Assembly: GCF_004761875.1 (NCBI RefSeq)
Contig: NZ_SJEY01000006.1
Span: 62,001-126,000, forward strand
Direction of reading: 5' to 3'
Length of the DNA: 64,000 bases
DNA from: Roseovarius aestuariivivens
GTDB lineage: Bacteria > Pseudomonadota > Alphaproteobacteria > Rhodobacterales > Rhodobacteraceae
Each line of letters opens with the position of its first letter. Position 1 is the stretch's first letter. Of this stretch, positions 17,373-28,762 are shown piece by piece. Under the pieces are notes generated by a model. That model saw nothing but the letters and a program-made list of their open reading frames with translations. It had not been told where the DNA came from and searched no databases. Both the position numbers and the translations under genes were made by a program.

Positions 17373-18040
17373 GACTGATCGAGTATGCCGATGACGAGAT
17401 GATGGCGATGGATCTGGCCAACGCCCTGGCCGAGGACCTGACCAGCGCGCTAGACCATGAGGACCGCGCGCTGTTGTGCGTGGCAGGCGGCAGTACGCCC
17501 GGGCCGGTCTATGACGATCTGTGCGATGCCGACCTGGACTGGAGCCGCGTCGATGTGATGCTGAGCGACGAGCGCTGGGTCCCCGAGGATCACGCGCGGT
17601 CCAACACCGCGATGATCCGCACGCGCCTGCTGACCGGGCGGGCGTCGGCGGCGACCTTTCTGCCGCTCTACATGGCCGCAAAAACGCCCGAACCTGTTCT
17701 GGCGGAGCTGGAAACCAATATCCTGCCGCGCCTGCCCATCGCGGTTCTGTTGCTGGGCATGGGGGCGGACGGGCACACGGCCTCGCTCTTTCCCGGTGCC
17801 GACCGGCTGGAGGAGGCCCTGGCGCCCCGCGCGCGGGTGCTGGTGCCGATGCGCGTGCCGGGGCAGGAAGATATTCGGCTGACGGTGTCGGCGCGGGTGC
17901 TGAACGGGGCGATGGCCAAGCATATCGTGCTGACCGGATCCGAGAAGCGCGCCGTGCTTGACCATGCGAAGGGGGCTGACCCGAGCGAGGCCCCGGTGGC
18001 GGCGCTTCTGGGGGACGCGCTGGTGCATTGGGCGCCGTGA
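17369..18040 (+). CDS. pgl: 6-phosphogluconolactonase (DevB type)
   Basis: A 223-residue hydrolase that opens 6-phosphogluconolactone to 6-phosphogluconate, the step after Zwf. The family motifs [29 protein letters not shown] and [16 protein letters not shown] are complete. The start ATG overlaps the zwf stop (ATGA), so the two enzymes are made from one message in sequence. It is soluble and cytoplasmic. It belongs to the GlcNAc-6-phosphate isomerase-like fold rather than the beta-propeller lactonases. Confidence 0.93.
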   Translation: MRLIEYADDEMMAMDLANALAEDLTSALDHEDRALLCVAGGSTPGPVYDDLCDADLDWSRVDVMLSDERWVPEDHARSNTAMIRTRLLTGRASAATFLPLYMAAKTPEPVLAELETNILPRLPIAVLLLGMGADGHTASLFPGADRLEEALAPRARVLVPMRVPGQEDIRLTVSARVLNGAMAKHIVLTGSEKRAVLDHAKGADPSEAPVAALLGDALVHWAP

Positions 18041-18113
18041 GCGCGGACGCCCGGGCGACGACACCGCGACCCGAAGCTGCGCATGGGATGAACGGGAAGA
18101 TCAGGAGCCGCAT

Positions 18114-19703
18114 ATGTGGGAGACACTGAAAACGGAAACCGGAAGCCGCATTTCGGCATTGCTGGAAGACCCGACGCGGGCGCAACGGTTTTCGGTCTCA
18201 GGCGACGGCATCCTCTTTGATTATTCGAAGACCACGATGACCGACACGGCGCGCGCGGCCTTGCTTTCGCTGGCCGAGACGCGCGGTGTTCCGGCGCGGC
18301 GCGACGCGATGTTTTCGGGCGAGATCATCAACGAGACGGAAGGCCGCGCGGTCCTTCATACCGCGCTGCGAAAGCGTGACGCCGGACCCGTGACCGTCGA
18401 CGGCGAGGACGTCATGCCGGGGGTGTGCGCCACGCTGGCACGGATGGAGAGCTTTGCCGGCGCGGTGCGCGATGGCAGCTTTCGCGGGCAGGGCGGCGCG
18501 ATCACGGATGTGGTCAATATCGGCATCGGCGGATCGCATCTTGGCCCGGAGATGGGCGCGCTGGCGCTGGCGCCCTATCATGACGGGCCGCGCTGTCATT
18601 TCGTGTCGAATGTCGACGGGGCGGATATCGCCGATTGCCTGGAAGGGCTCGATCCGGCGACGACGCTGGTCATTGTCGCCTCGAAAACCTTCACCACCAT
18701 CGAAACGATGACCAATGCCGAGACCGCGAAGGCATGGATGGCGCGCAAGGTTAGCGATCCGGCGGCGCAATTCGCGGCCCTGTCGACGGCCGGCGACCTG
18801 ACCGCAGCTTTCGGGATCGACCCCGATCGGGTCTTCGGCTTCGCGGATTGGGTCGGCGGGCGCTATTCGATGTGGGGTCCCATCGGACTTTCCTTGATGA
18901 TTGCGATCGGACCTACGCGGTTCACGGAATTCCTGGCCGGGGGCGCGGCGATGGACACCCATTTCCAGGAGGCGCCCCTGGACCGGAACATGCCCGTGAT
19001 GCTGGCGCTGACCGGCCTTTGGCATTCCCATGTCTGCGGCTATCCCACCCGGGCCGTGCTGCCCTATGACCAGCGGCTTTTGCGACTGCCGGCCTATCTG
19101 CAGCAGCTGGAGATGGAGAGCAACGGAAAGAGGGTGACAATGGAGGGCGCGCCGCTTGACCAGGGCGGGCCGGTTGTCTGGGGCGAGCCGGGAACGAACG
19201 GGCAGCACGCGTTCTATCAATTGATCCATCAGGGCACGCAGGTGGTACCCTGCGAGTTCATGGTCGCCGCCCAAGGCCATGAGCCGGATCTGGCGCATCA
19301 TCACCGGCTGCTGCTGGCCAATTGCCTGGCGCAGTCCGAGGCCCTGATGCGAGGGCGCAGCCTGAGCGAGGCGCGCGATATGATGGCCGAGGCAGGATTT
19401 GAAGGCGATGAGCTGGAACGGCAGGCGGCACATCGGGTCTTTCCCGGCAACCGGCCGTCGAGCACGCTGATCTACGACCGGCTGACGCCTTACCGGCTGG
19501 GCCAGATCGTGGCGCTCTACGAACACCGGGTGTTTGTCGAGGGGGTTATCCTTGGGCTCAACTCTTTCGACCAATGGGGTGTCGAGCTTGGCAAGGTGCT
19601 GGCCACGGAAATGGCGCCGCTTCTGACGGGCGACCCCGCGGACGGGAAGGATGGCTCGACCCGCCAACTGATTGACTTCGTGCGAACACACACAGGCAGG
19701 TGA
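18114..19703 (+). CDS. pgi: Glucose-6-phosphate isomerase
   Basis: A 529-residue isomerase interconverting glucose-6-phosphate and fructose-6-phosphate. Both family signatures are present: [14 protein letters not shown], and [14 protein letters not shown] near the C-terminus. The sugar-phosphate blocks [11 protein letters not shown] and SKTFTTIET are also there. The ATG at 18114 follows AGGAG at good spacing; the open frame to 17958 overlaps pgl and is rejected. It is the third gene of the zwf-pgl-pgi run, with a 73-bp gap to pgl, and lets fructose-phosphate cycle back into the oxidative branch. Confidence 0.95.
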   Translation: MWETLKTETGSRISALLEDPTRAQRFSVSGDGILFDYSKTTMTDTARAALLSLAETRGVPARRDAMFSGEIINETEGRAVLHTALRKRDAGPVTVDGEDVMPGVCATLARMESFAGAVRDGSFRGQGGAITDVVNIGIGGSHLGPEMGALALAPYHDGPRCHFVSNVDGADIADCLEGLDPATTLVIVASKTFTTIETMTNAETAKAWMARKVSDPAAQFAALSTAGDLTAAFGIDPDRVFGFADWVGGRYSMWGPIGLSLMIAIGPTRFTEFLAGGAAMDTHFQEAPLDRNMPVMLALTGLWHSHVCGYPTRAVLPYDQRLLRLPAYLQQLEMESNGKRVTMEGAPLDQGGPVVWGEPGTNGQHAFYQLIHQGTQVVPCEFMVAAQGHEPDLAHHHRLLLANCLAQSEALMRGRSLSEARDMMAEAGFEGDELERQAAHRVFPGNRPSSTLIYDRLTPYRLGQIVALYEHRVFVEGVILGLNSFDQWGVELGKVLATEMAPLLTGDPADGKDGSTRQLIDFVRTHTGR

Positions 19704-19816
19704 GCCATCCAACGGCGCGTTGCGAGCGCCTGGCCGGTCCGATTCCGGACGGGCTTGCCTATAAGCACGAACGAGCGCCGAAAAGGTTTCAAAAAACTTT
19801 AATTTTTTGTCGCGGA

Positions 19817-20239
19817 TCAGGCGCGGGGTATGTCGAAGCCGTCGGGTGCGAGGGTGAAATTCTCGAACTCGAAGCCCGGCGATACGGTACAGCCGACCAA
19901 AGTGAAGTCGCCTGTCGAGCGCGCCATCTGCCAGTGATGGGGTGGAACAAGGATTTGCGGCATCTGATCCTCGGCAAGGTCGGGGCCGAGCACATGATCG
20001 GTGGCGAGGCCGTCATCCGTGGCCGAGATCGACAGAACAAGCGGCGCACCGGCGTAGAAATGCCAGATCTCGCCCGCGTCGACCTTGTGCCAGCGATTGT
20101 TGTCCTGTCCGCGAAGCAGAAAATATATCGCTGTGCCGGTGGCACGTCCCGCGTTGTCCGCCCGCCAGGTTTCACGAAAGAACCCGCCCTCTGGATGTGG
20201 GGCGAGGTTCAGGCGGGCGATGATCTCGTCGGCGGTCAT
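19817..20239 (-). CDS. Cupin_5 (DUF985) family protein
   Basis: A 140-residue cupin. It begins with a short helix ADEIIARLNLAPHPEGG followed by FFRETWRA, then a beta-barrel with IYFLLRGQ, RWHKVDAGEIWHFYAG and VPPHHWQMAR. These are hallmarks of the DUF985 family, whose members are proposed to be sugar- or nucleotide-sugar-binding enzymes but mostly lack a proven activity. A GGAG motif precedes the ATG. It is convergent with pgi and divergent from the small acidic gene. Confidence 0.8.
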   Translation of the reverse strand: MTADEIIARLNLAPHPEGGFFRETWRADNAGRATGTAIYFLLRGQDNNRWHKVDAGEIWHFYAGAPLVLSISATDDGLATDHVLGPDLAEDQMPQILVPPHHWQMARSTGDFTLVGCTVSPGFEFENFTLAPDGFDIPRA

Positions 20240-20308
20240 GATGGTCGGGCTCCTGTGCAGCTTGATCCGTGGCGAAGGCCGCTATGTTCTTGTGCAAGGA
20301 GAGCTAGC

Positions 20309-20506
20309 ATGACCGAGGACGAGTACAGAACCCGCATTCTGACCATGGCCAAGCAATGCGCCGTCGAGGAAGAGGACGACCGGGCCGCGGCGGTGCGGCG
20401 CGGCTGGCTGGATGATGACGGGGCTTCCACGGCGTCGGGCCGGGCCCTGATCGACGAGCTGGACGGGCAAGTCGGAGCACGCAGCGTGTTCCGCCACGTG
20501 CCCTGA
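20309..20506 (+). CDS. Small acidic hypothetical protein
   Basis: A 65-residue, mostly helical protein rich in Glu and Asp near its middle (VEEEDDRAAAV). A strong AAGGAGAG ribosome site lies upstream of the ATG, which supports expression. It ends 4 bp before the convergent enolase stop. I do not recognise a family and no signal peptide or membrane segment is visible. A regulatory or adaptor role would be a guess. Confidence 0.55.
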   Translation: MTEDEYRTRILTMAKQCAVEEEDDRAAAVRRGWLDDDGASTASGRALIDELDGQVGARSVFRHVP

Positions 20507-20510
20507 CGCA

Positions 20511-22753
<2,243 letters not shown>

Positions 22754-22819
22754 CGGGCCTCCGGTCAGATGCATGACGCAGACCGCTTAGGCCCTGACCC
22801 ATCGGAACACAAGCCGCGC

Positions 22820-23233
22820 TCAGCGTTTGCGGATCGGCACACCGTAGAGTTCGAGCCGGTGGCCCTTGAGCTTGTAGCCAAGCTTTTCGGCGATCTTTTC
22901 CTGCAGTGCCTCGATCTCGGGATCGACGAATTCGATCACCTCGCCGGAATTCATGTCGATGAGATGGTCGTGATGATCACGTTCGGCATCCTCGTAGCGC
23001 GCGCGCCCATCACCGAATTCCAGTTTGTCGAGGATCCCGGCCTCTTCGAAAAGCTTCACGGTGCGGTAGACCGTGGCGATGGAGATGTTGGGATCGCGGC
23101 CCGAGGCGCGGGCATAGAGCTCTTCGACATCCGGATGATCCTCGGAGTCCTCGAGCACCGAGGCGATGGTACGCCGCTGATCGGTCATGCGCAGGCCCTT
23201 GGCCTCGCAACGGTCGGTGATAGTGTCGGACAT
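22820..23233 (-). CDS. Fur-family metalloregulator (Fur/Mur)
   Basis: A 137-residue transcriptional regulator. The winged-helix DNA-binding half contains GLRMTDQRRTIASVLED and SIATVYRTVKLFEEAG, and the metal-binding dimerisation half contains DHHDHLIDMNSGEVIEF. The C-terminal CxxC zinc pair of classical E. coli Fur is absent. This agrees with alphaproteobacterial Fur proteins, many of which act as manganese regulators (Mur). Iron or manganese sensing cannot be separated from sequence alone. The ATG at 23233 begins MSDTITDRCEAKG; the longer frame to 23308 is not supported. Confidence 0.85.
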   Translation of the reverse strand: MSDTITDRCEAKGLRMTDQRRTIASVLEDSEDHPDVEELYARASGRDPNISIATVYRTVKLFEEAGILDKLEFGDGRARYEDAERDHHDHLIDMNSGEVIEFVDPEIEALQEKIAEKLGYKLKGHRLELYGVPIRKR

Positions 23234-23298
23234 CGGGAGGTCTCCGGCGTTGGTCGGCCTGCGGTGTAGGCTATTTCGCGGCGAATCGGAAGCCCGTC

Positions 23299-24258
23299 TC
23301 AGAACCATCGCTTGTAGCGGAATAGCAGGGCCAGAACCGCCGCCGCGACGACCGAAACGCCAAGCAAAAGCCAGAAGGCCGGCGCCCAGTTGGTGCCCGG
23401 CATGCCCGCGACGTTCACGCCGAAAAGGCCCGACACAAAGGTGAGCGGCAGGAAAATCGCAGCGATCACCGACAGAAGGTAGCCGTTGCGCTGTTGCCGG
23501 CTGGCGGCGGTCATGTCCAGGTGTTCGGCCAGCGCGGTGAGACGGTCGCGGGCGGCTTCGAGTTCTTCCACGGACCGGGTGGCGCGGTTGGCGGTTTCGG
23601 CCAGTTGCGCGCGGGCCGCCTCGGCGGTGCCATTAAGGGCGGGCAGAGCGCGTGCGGCTTCGTGCAGGGCCACGGCCATGGGCCCGACATGACGGCGCAT
23701 CCGGATGGTGGCGCGGCGCATCTGCGCCAGATCGGAGATATCTGGCGTGGTTTCATGCGCGCCGTCGAAAACGCGTTCTTCCATCTCGTCGACCCGGTCT
23801 TCGAGATCGAGGCTGACATCCTCGATCCGCTCGATCAGCTCGTGCGAGAGCCGCAGGAGAAGATCCGCGGGCGAGGCAGGCGCGCGGCCCGCCTCTGCAT
23901 CCTCCAGCACGGCCCTGAGCGCGAAGACTGGACGGTGGCGCAGGGTTATGGCGAGGCCGGGTGCAACATAGGTGCGCAGCGACACCATGTCGTCCACGTT
24001 CTGTTCGGGATTGAGGTTCACCCCGCGAAGAATCATCAGCATGCCATCGCCGGACACCACCGTGCGGGGCCGGGTTTCGGCCTGCAAAAGCGCCTGCGCG
24101 ACAAGGGAAGGCAGATGCGCGCGGCACCAGTCCGCGATCTCGGGATCCTCGGGCGAACCGACGATCCAGAGATAATCGCCGGGCGCACCGGGATCGGCGG
24201 GATCATGGGCACGGGCATGCCCATCGGGCGAAACGAGAAGGCGCTGGATATCGGTCAT
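23299..24258 (-). CDS. CorA-family zinc/magnesium transporter (ZntB-like)
   Basis: A 319-residue CorA-superfamily channel or transporter. It has a soluble N-terminal domain, a long helical stalk and two C-terminal membrane helices separated by the periplasmic loop. The loop motif reads FGVNVAGMPG, so the CorA G-M-N triplet is G-V-N here; this and the length fit the ZntB branch. Those proteins move zinc, possibly proton-coupled. The frame stays open to 24924, but everything before the ATG at 24258 is antisense to the endonuclease gene, so I start at MTDIQRLLV. Confidence 0.83.
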   Translation of the reverse strand: MTDIQRLLVSPDGHARAHDPADPGAPGDYLWIVGSPEDPEIADWCRAHLPSLVAQALLQAETRPRTVVSGDGMLMILRGVNLNPEQNVDDMVSLRTYVAPGLAITLRHRPVFALRAVLEDAEAGRAPASPADLLLRLSHELIERIEDVSLDLEDRVDEMEERVFDGAHETTPDISDLAQMRRATIRMRRHVGPMAVALHEAARALPALNGTAEAARAQLAETANRATRSVEELEAARDRLTALAEHLDMTAASRQQRNGYLLSVIAAIFLPLTFVSGLFGVNVAGMPGTNWAPAFWLLLGVSVVAAAVLALLFRYKRWF

Positions 24259-24337
24259 GGGATGGTGGGGTCCGCTCTGGCTTTTTCCGCGTGGCATAGG
24301 ACGAGTGTCGGGGGCGGTGCAAGCAGGTTGGGCGTGC

Positions 24338-25039
24338 TCAGGCGGCCGGGGTGAATTCAGCCCAGACCGGCAGGTGATCCGACGCGATCTGCGCCGGATT
24401 TTCGGCATGATGGTCGAAGGCCTGCACCTGCAGGCGGTCGCAATGCGCGATCCGGTCGAGCCGGGCGACAGGACGCGGCGCGGGAAAACTGGGCGGGGTG
24501 GGCAGGAAGCGCAGACCCGGGGCGGCCCGTTCGAGCCAGCTTGAGCGACGCCATTCGTTGAAATCCCCCGCCAAAACGGTGGGCATGGTGGGTGCGCGGT
24601 CCAGATAGCGCGTGATGGTGGAAAGTTGCAGCCGCCGATACCGGCGGACCAGCCCCAGATGCAGGCCAACCACCCGCAGCGGACCGACCGGCGTATCCAG
24701 CTCGGCCAGGATCGCGCCGCGCGGCTCGAGCCCCGGCAGGTCGAGATGGGCGGTGCGGATGATGTTGAGACCGGGACGCGCGAGCATCGCGTTGCCGTGC
24801 CATCCGATGGAGCCACCGGGCGCCCCGAAAGGCAGAATGCGCCATCCCTCGGCCTCGGCCATGTCGTGGGGCAGGGCGGCCGGACGGGGGGCGAGACGCT
24901 TGTCAGCTTCCTGCAGGACGACAAGATCGGCCCCGGTGGCGGCGATCACGTCAAGCGTACGCCCGGGACGCCGGCGCATGTCGAGCCCGACGCATTTCTG
25001 AAGGTTGTAGGTTGCAATTCGGACCGCCGGGGCTTTCAT
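24338..25039 (-). CDS. Endonuclease/exonuclease/phosphatase family protein
   Basis: A 233-residue protein of the DNase I-like EEP fold. The metal-binding N-terminal strand is RIATYNLQKCVG, the metal Glu is in VVLQEADKR, the central LAGDFNEWR is the D-x-N motif, and IASDHLPVWAEF is the final D-H pair. The fold includes nucleases and phosphodiesterases acting on nucleic acids or phospholipids, and the substrate is open. No signal peptide is visible. It is divergent from the membrane protein gene at 25078. Confidence 0.85.
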   Translation of the reverse strand: MKAPAVRIATYNLQKCVGLDMRRRPGRTLDVIAATGADLVVLQEADKRLAPRPAALPHDMAEAEGWRILPFGAPGGSIGWHGNAMLARPGLNIIRTAHLDLPGLEPRGAILAELDTPVGPLRVVGLHLGLVRRYRRLQLSTITRYLDRAPTMPTVLAGDFNEWRRSSWLERAAPGLRFLPTPPSFPAPRPVARLDRIAHCDRLQVQAFDHHAENPAQIASDHLPVWAEFTPAA

Positions 25040-25077
25040 GGGGACAGATTACCAAGTGCTCGGAAGGATACCACCCG

Positions 25078-25716
25078 GTGTTTGCCGAACAGACATGGCT
25101 GGCGCGGATCATCTGGATGGCGCTTCTGGCCGTTGCCGGATGGGCGCTTTTGCAGTGGCGGCTCGAACTGGCCTTTGTCGCGCTGGCGACGCTGGTGGTG
25201 TCGCTGATGCCGGTTGTGGTGGCCCGCTGGACGGAAATCCACGTGCCGCCCAGCTTCATCGCCGCGGTCGTTCTGTTCGTCGGCGGGACGTTGTTTCTGG
25301 GAGAGGTCTTTGACTTCTACGAACGTTTCTGGTGGTGGGACGTGGCGATGCATGGCGGTTCGGCGGTGGGATTCGGCCTGATCGGGTTCGTGCTGGTCTT
25401 CATGATGTTCCAAGGCGACCGGTTCGCCGCGCCGCCGCTGCCGATGGCGTTTCTGGCTTTCTGCTTTGCCGTGACGATCGGCACCGCGTGGGAAATCTTC
25501 GAGTTCGCGATGGACCAGGCCTTTGGCCTCAACATGCAGAAATCGGGGCTGCGCGACACGATGGGCGATCTGATCGTGGACGTGATCGGCGCGGTCACTG
25601 GCGCCGCCGTTGGCTATGCCTATCTCAGGGGGCAGGCCCGGGGCGGTCTGGCGGCAATCATCGACGAGTTCGTCGAGCGCAATCCAAAGTATTTTCGCCG
25701 CCTGCGGAAGAAGTGA
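25078..25716 (+). CDS. DUF2238/YjdF-like membrane protein
   Basis: A 212-residue membrane protein with about six hydrophobic helices. The region ERFWWWDVAMHGGSAVGFGL, then TAWEIFEFAMD and RDTMGDLIVDVIG, resembles the YjdF/DUF2238 group, which keeps a D-x-x-H-x-x-x-G and an E-x-x-E pattern inside the membrane. The function is unknown. I use the GTG at 25078, with GGAAGGA about ten bases ahead. An ATG at 25012 would overlap the divergent EEP gene. The selO gene converges on its 3' end after 4 bp. Confidence 0.65.
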   Translation: MFAEQTWLARIIWMALLAVAGWALLQWRLELAFVALATLVVSLMPVVVARWTEIHVPPSFIAAVVLFVGGTLFLGEVFDFYERFWWWDVAMHGGSAVGFGLIGFVLVFMMFQGDRFAAPPLPMAFLAFCFAVTIGTAWEIFEFAMDQAFGLNMQKSGLRDTMGDLIVDVIGAVTGAAVGYAYLRGQARGGLAAIIDEFVERNPKYFRRLRKK

Positions 25717-25720
25717 CCTG

Positions 25721-27139
25721 TCAGGTGCCGCAGAAGGTCTGGTGCACCACCTCGTCCGGCGCGGGCGGGTGGCGCAGATCCGACGTATCGGGATCGTCCA
25801 CGAAGGGCTGCGAGAGCGCAAGGTTGAGCCGCGCGAAGGGCGCGAAATCGCCAGCGACGGCCGCGTCGATCATCTCTTCCACACGGTGATTGCGCGGGAT
25901 CAGCACAGGGTTGGCCGCGCGCATCGTGGCGAGCGGATCGTCCTCCTGCTCGAGCCGGGTGCGCCAGTCCGGCTCCCAGTCGTCGAAAAGGGCCGGGTCG
26001 GTGAATTGGTCGCGTGGTTTTCCGTCACTGAGCGCGCGGAAGGTGTTGGTGAAATCGGCCTGACCGTGCGCCATGTTGTTTAGCAGGTCGGTGATGAGGG
26101 TTTCATCGGCCTCTGATATCGCCGATAGCCCGATCTTACGGCCAAAGGCCTGACGCCAGTAGTGATGGGTCAACTCTGGCATGGCATGTACGGCCTTCGT
26201 GAATTTCTCCACCGCTTCATCCTCGTCTGTCATGAGCGGCACCATGGCCGTGGCTAGTTGCGCCATATTCCAGACAATCACGTTGGGCTGATTGGAAAAG
26301 GCATAGCGCCCGCGCATGTCGATAGAGCTGAAGACCGTGTCGGGATGATATGTATCGAGAAAGGCACAAGGGCCATAGTCGATCGTCTCGCCCGAAAGCG
26401 TGGTGTTGTCGGTGTTCATCACCCCGTGGATGAAGCCCACGGACATCCATTGCGCCACGAGCCGCGCCTGCCGATCGATCACGCGGGAGAGCAGGTCGAC
26501 AGGGTCGGTCGCGTCCGGATAGTGGCGGTCGACCACATGAGCATAAAGCGCCTTGAGCGCGTCGAGGTCGCGGCGGGCGGCGAAATACTGAAACGTTCCC
26601 ACCCGGATATGGCTGGACGCCACCCGAGTCAGGATCGCGCCCGGCAGGCCGCCCGGTTCGCGATAGACGGTTTCGCCGGTGCTGACTGCGGCGAGCGCCC
26701 GGCTGGTGGGGACGCCAAGCGCGTGCATCGCCTCGGATACGACGTATTCGCGCAGGACCGGCCCCATCCAGGCGCGGCCGTCGCCCATGCGAGAGTAGGG
26801 CGTGGGGCCAGAGCCCTTAAGCTGGATATCCACGCGGCGCCCGTCATGCAGAGCTTCGCCCAGAAGGTTCGCGCGTCCGTCGCCCAGTTGCGGAGAGAAC
26901 CCGCCGAACTGGTGACCGGCATAGGCCTGGGCCAGCGGCTCGGCCCCGACAGGGATCTCGTTGCCGGCAAAGATTCTGGCCATGCTGGCCTCGTCGCCGG
27001 GCGTTATGCCAAGCTCGGCCGCCAGGGGTGTGTTGAAGGCGATGAGGTGCGGCTCTCGCACCGGCACGGGCGACATTCGTGTGAAAAAACGGTCGGGCAG
27101 GCGGGCGTAGCTGTTGTCGAACGGAATATGCAGGCTCAT
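25721..27139 (-). CDS. selO: Protein adenylyltransferase SelO
   Basis: A 472-residue pseudokinase-fold enzyme. SelO transfers AMP from ATP to Ser, Thr or Tyr of target proteins and helps in redox stress. Family blocks are the opening NSYARLPDRFFTRM, then AYAGHQFGGFSPQLGDGRA, LKGSGPTPYSRMGDGRA and the catalytic FIHGVMNTDNTTLSGETIDYGP. The C-terminus QTFCGT has a cysteine near the end, where eukaryotic SelO has selenocysteine. There is no UGA recoding here. Length is normal. Confidence 0.92.
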   Translation of the reverse strand: MSLHIPFDNSYARLPDRFFTRMSPVPVREPHLIAFNTPLAAELGITPGDEASMARIFAGNEIPVGAEPLAQAYAGHQFGGFSPQLGDGRANLLGEALHDGRRVDIQLKGSGPTPYSRMGDGRAWMGPVLREYVVSEAMHALGVPTSRALAAVSTGETVYREPGGLPGAILTRVASSHIRVGTFQYFAARRDLDALKALYAHVVDRHYPDATDPVDLLSRVIDRQARLVAQWMSVGFIHGVMNTDNTTLSGETIDYGPCAFLDTYHPDTVFSSIDMRGRYAFSNQPNVIVWNMAQLATAMVPLMTDEDEAVEKFTKAVHAMPELTHHYWRQAFGRKIGLSAISEADETLITDLLNNMAHGQADFTNTFRALSDGKPRDQFTDPALFDDWEPDWRTRLEQEDDPLATMRAANPVLIPRNHRVEEMIDAAVAGDFAPFARLNLALSQPFVDDPDTSDLRHPPAPDEVVHQTFCGT

Positions 27140-27170
27140 GGTCGCAACATAAGCGCCATGGCGGGGAATG

Positions 27171-27617
27171 CTAGAGCGTGCGCGACATCAGGAGATAGCG
27201 TTCGCGCGCGGCAAACCGCTGCTTGCCGTAGAATGTCCGGGCGCGGTCGTCTTCTCGGTCGACCTCGAGATGCAGCGCCTTTACGCCAGCCGCGCCGAGC
27301 GCTTTGGGCAGGCTTGCGAGGATCTCGGAGCCGATGCCGCGCCCGCGCACGCCCGAGCGGATGTAGATCTCGTCGAGAATGGCGTCGAGTCCGCCGTATT
27401 CGATGGACCAGCCGAAGGAAATCACCACGTAGCCAATGGGGGCACGCGCGGGGCCTGCAAGGTAAATGCAGCCATGCGGGCTTCCGTCGAGCAGCGGAGT
27501 CAGAGCCGCGCGGCGCGCGGCGTCATCCTGTGCGATATTCTGCTCGGCGTGGAAATCGGACACGAGCCGCAGGACGCGATCAAGGTCGTCGGGTCCGGCC
27601 AGGGTGAGCTTGGTCAT
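27171..27617 (-). CDS. GNAT family N-acetyltransferase
   Basis: A 148-residue acetyltransferase. The acetyl-CoA-binding loop is SGVRGRGIGSEIL (R-x-x-G-x-G/A) and the C-terminal FYGKQRFAARERYLLMSRTL gives the expected strand-helix end. The opening LAGPDDLDRVLRLVSDFHAEQ is typical of single-domain GNAT proteins. The acceptor is unknown. It overlaps the nucleoside hydrolase gene by four bases (TCAT in the + strand, ATGA on the coding strand), which couples their translation. Confidence 0.82.
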   Translation of the reverse strand: MTKLTLAGPDDLDRVLRLVSDFHAEQNIAQDDAARRAALTPLLDGSPHGCIYLAGPARAPIGYVVISFGWSIEYGGLDAILDEIYIRSGVRGRGIGSEILASLPKALGAAGVKALHLEVDREDDRARTFYGKQRFAARERYLLMSRTL

Positions 27618-28561
27618 AGGCGTGCGAGCCTTTCGGTGAGAAGGGAGAAAAGGGCGTCAGCGTCCACCTCGGTCAGGAAGGTGGCGTTGGGCGCGCGGGT
27701 GGTGACGCCCCACCAGTCGGCGACGGTCATGCCCAAAGTAAGGTCGGACCCGGTCTCGACCTCGACATTGATGTGGCGACCGCGGAAAAGGTCGGGCCGC
27801 AACAGATACGTGATGGTGCAGGGGTCGTGCAGGGGCACGCCGGGCGCGCCGAATTTCTCGGTATTGTGGCGGTGCGGCGCGTCGGTCAGCGCCGCGACGG
27901 CGGTTCCGACGGGCGTGCCGATGTCACGAAACGCGGTAGTTCGGGCGGGCGTCACGAGCGCCTTGTAGGTCACGTCGAGCGGCAGAACGGTTAGCGGCGC
28001 CCCGCACGCGAAGACCAGCTTGGCCGCGTGCGGATCCACATGGATATTGAACTCCGCCGCAGGGGTGACGTTGCCGCCTGCAAAATGCGCCCCGCCCATC
28101 AGCACGATCCGCCCAAGGCGCGCCGAGATGTCCGGCGCGCGTGTCAGCGCCGTGGCGACATTCGTCAGCGGACCGATAGCCACAAGCGTGACCGTGCCGG
28201 GCGCCTCGCGGCGCACGGTGTCGACGATGAAATCCACCCCGTGGCCCTTGGCCAGCGGCATCGAGGGTTCTGGCAGGTCGGGCCCGTCAAGCCCCGACGC
28301 ACCGTGCACCTGTTCCGCCGTGACCAGCGGGCGCGCCAGTGGGCGGTCGCACCCGGCATAAATCGGCAGGTCCGGCCGGCCCGCCAGCTCGGCGATCTTG
28401 CGGGCATTGCAGGTCGTGAGATCTAGCGGCACGTTGCCTGCAACGCACGTCAGGGCCAGCACGTCGAGTTCCGGCGACGCGAGCGCCAGCAGGATCGCCA
28501 CGGCGTCGTCCTGTCCGGGATCAGTGTCGATAATGATCTTGTGCGCGGCCATGCGGGCCAT
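27614..28561 (-). CDS. Nucleoside hydrolase (IunH family)
   Basis: A 315-residue calcium-dependent N-ribohydrolase that splits nucleosides into base and ribose. The calcium-binding N-terminal motif is IDTDPGQDDAVAIL. The substrate region holds ALTCVAGNV, then VLMGGAHFAGGNVTPAAEFN and NIHVDPHAAKLVF. Whether it prefers purine or pyrimidine nucleosides is not clear. The start is 28561 or the ATG at 28552, both in frame. It is coupled to a GNAT gene, perhaps for salvage-related modification, but that is inference. Confidence 0.88.
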   Translation of the reverse strand: MARMAAHKIIIDTDPGQDDAVAILLALASPELDVLALTCVAGNVPLDLTTCNARKIAELAGRPDLPIYAGCDRPLARPLVTAEQVHGASGLDGPDLPEPSMPLAKGHGVDFIVDTVRREAPGTVTLVAIGPLTNVATALTRAPDISARLGRIVLMGGAHFAGGNVTPAAEFNIHVDPHAAKLVFACGAPLTVLPLDVTYKALVTPARTTAFRDIGTPVGTAVAALTDAPHRHNTEKFGAPGVPLHDPCTITYLLRPDLFRGRHINVEVETGSDLTLGMTVADWWGVTTRAPNATFLTEVDADALFSLLTERLARL

Positions 28562-28762
28562 GTGTCACGAAGGCAGGATCATGTCCACCGGGCTTGGGGC
28601 GTGCCGGCCGATCCGTGCCGCTGTGGCCCTGGCGGCACGGTTGTGCTACCTAAGACCGCTGTAGAACCGACGAAACCGATTTTCCCATTGCGACCGCGCG
28701 GCGCATCGTTTTGACCATGGGCGAGGGCGCGGGAATGCAAAATCGGGGACGTCGGGGACAGG

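Noticed and set aside
18198..19712. Long minus-strand frame opposite pgi
   Set aside because: Antisense of a strong pgi gene, no ribosome site and no conserved motif.
19737..19750. Short hairpin after pgi
   Set aside because: Five base pairs only and no T-run next to it; not enough for a terminator call.
24259..24924. N-terminal extension of the ZntB-like gene
   Set aside because: The extra part is an out-of-frame reading of the endonuclease gene on the same strand; the true start is 24258.
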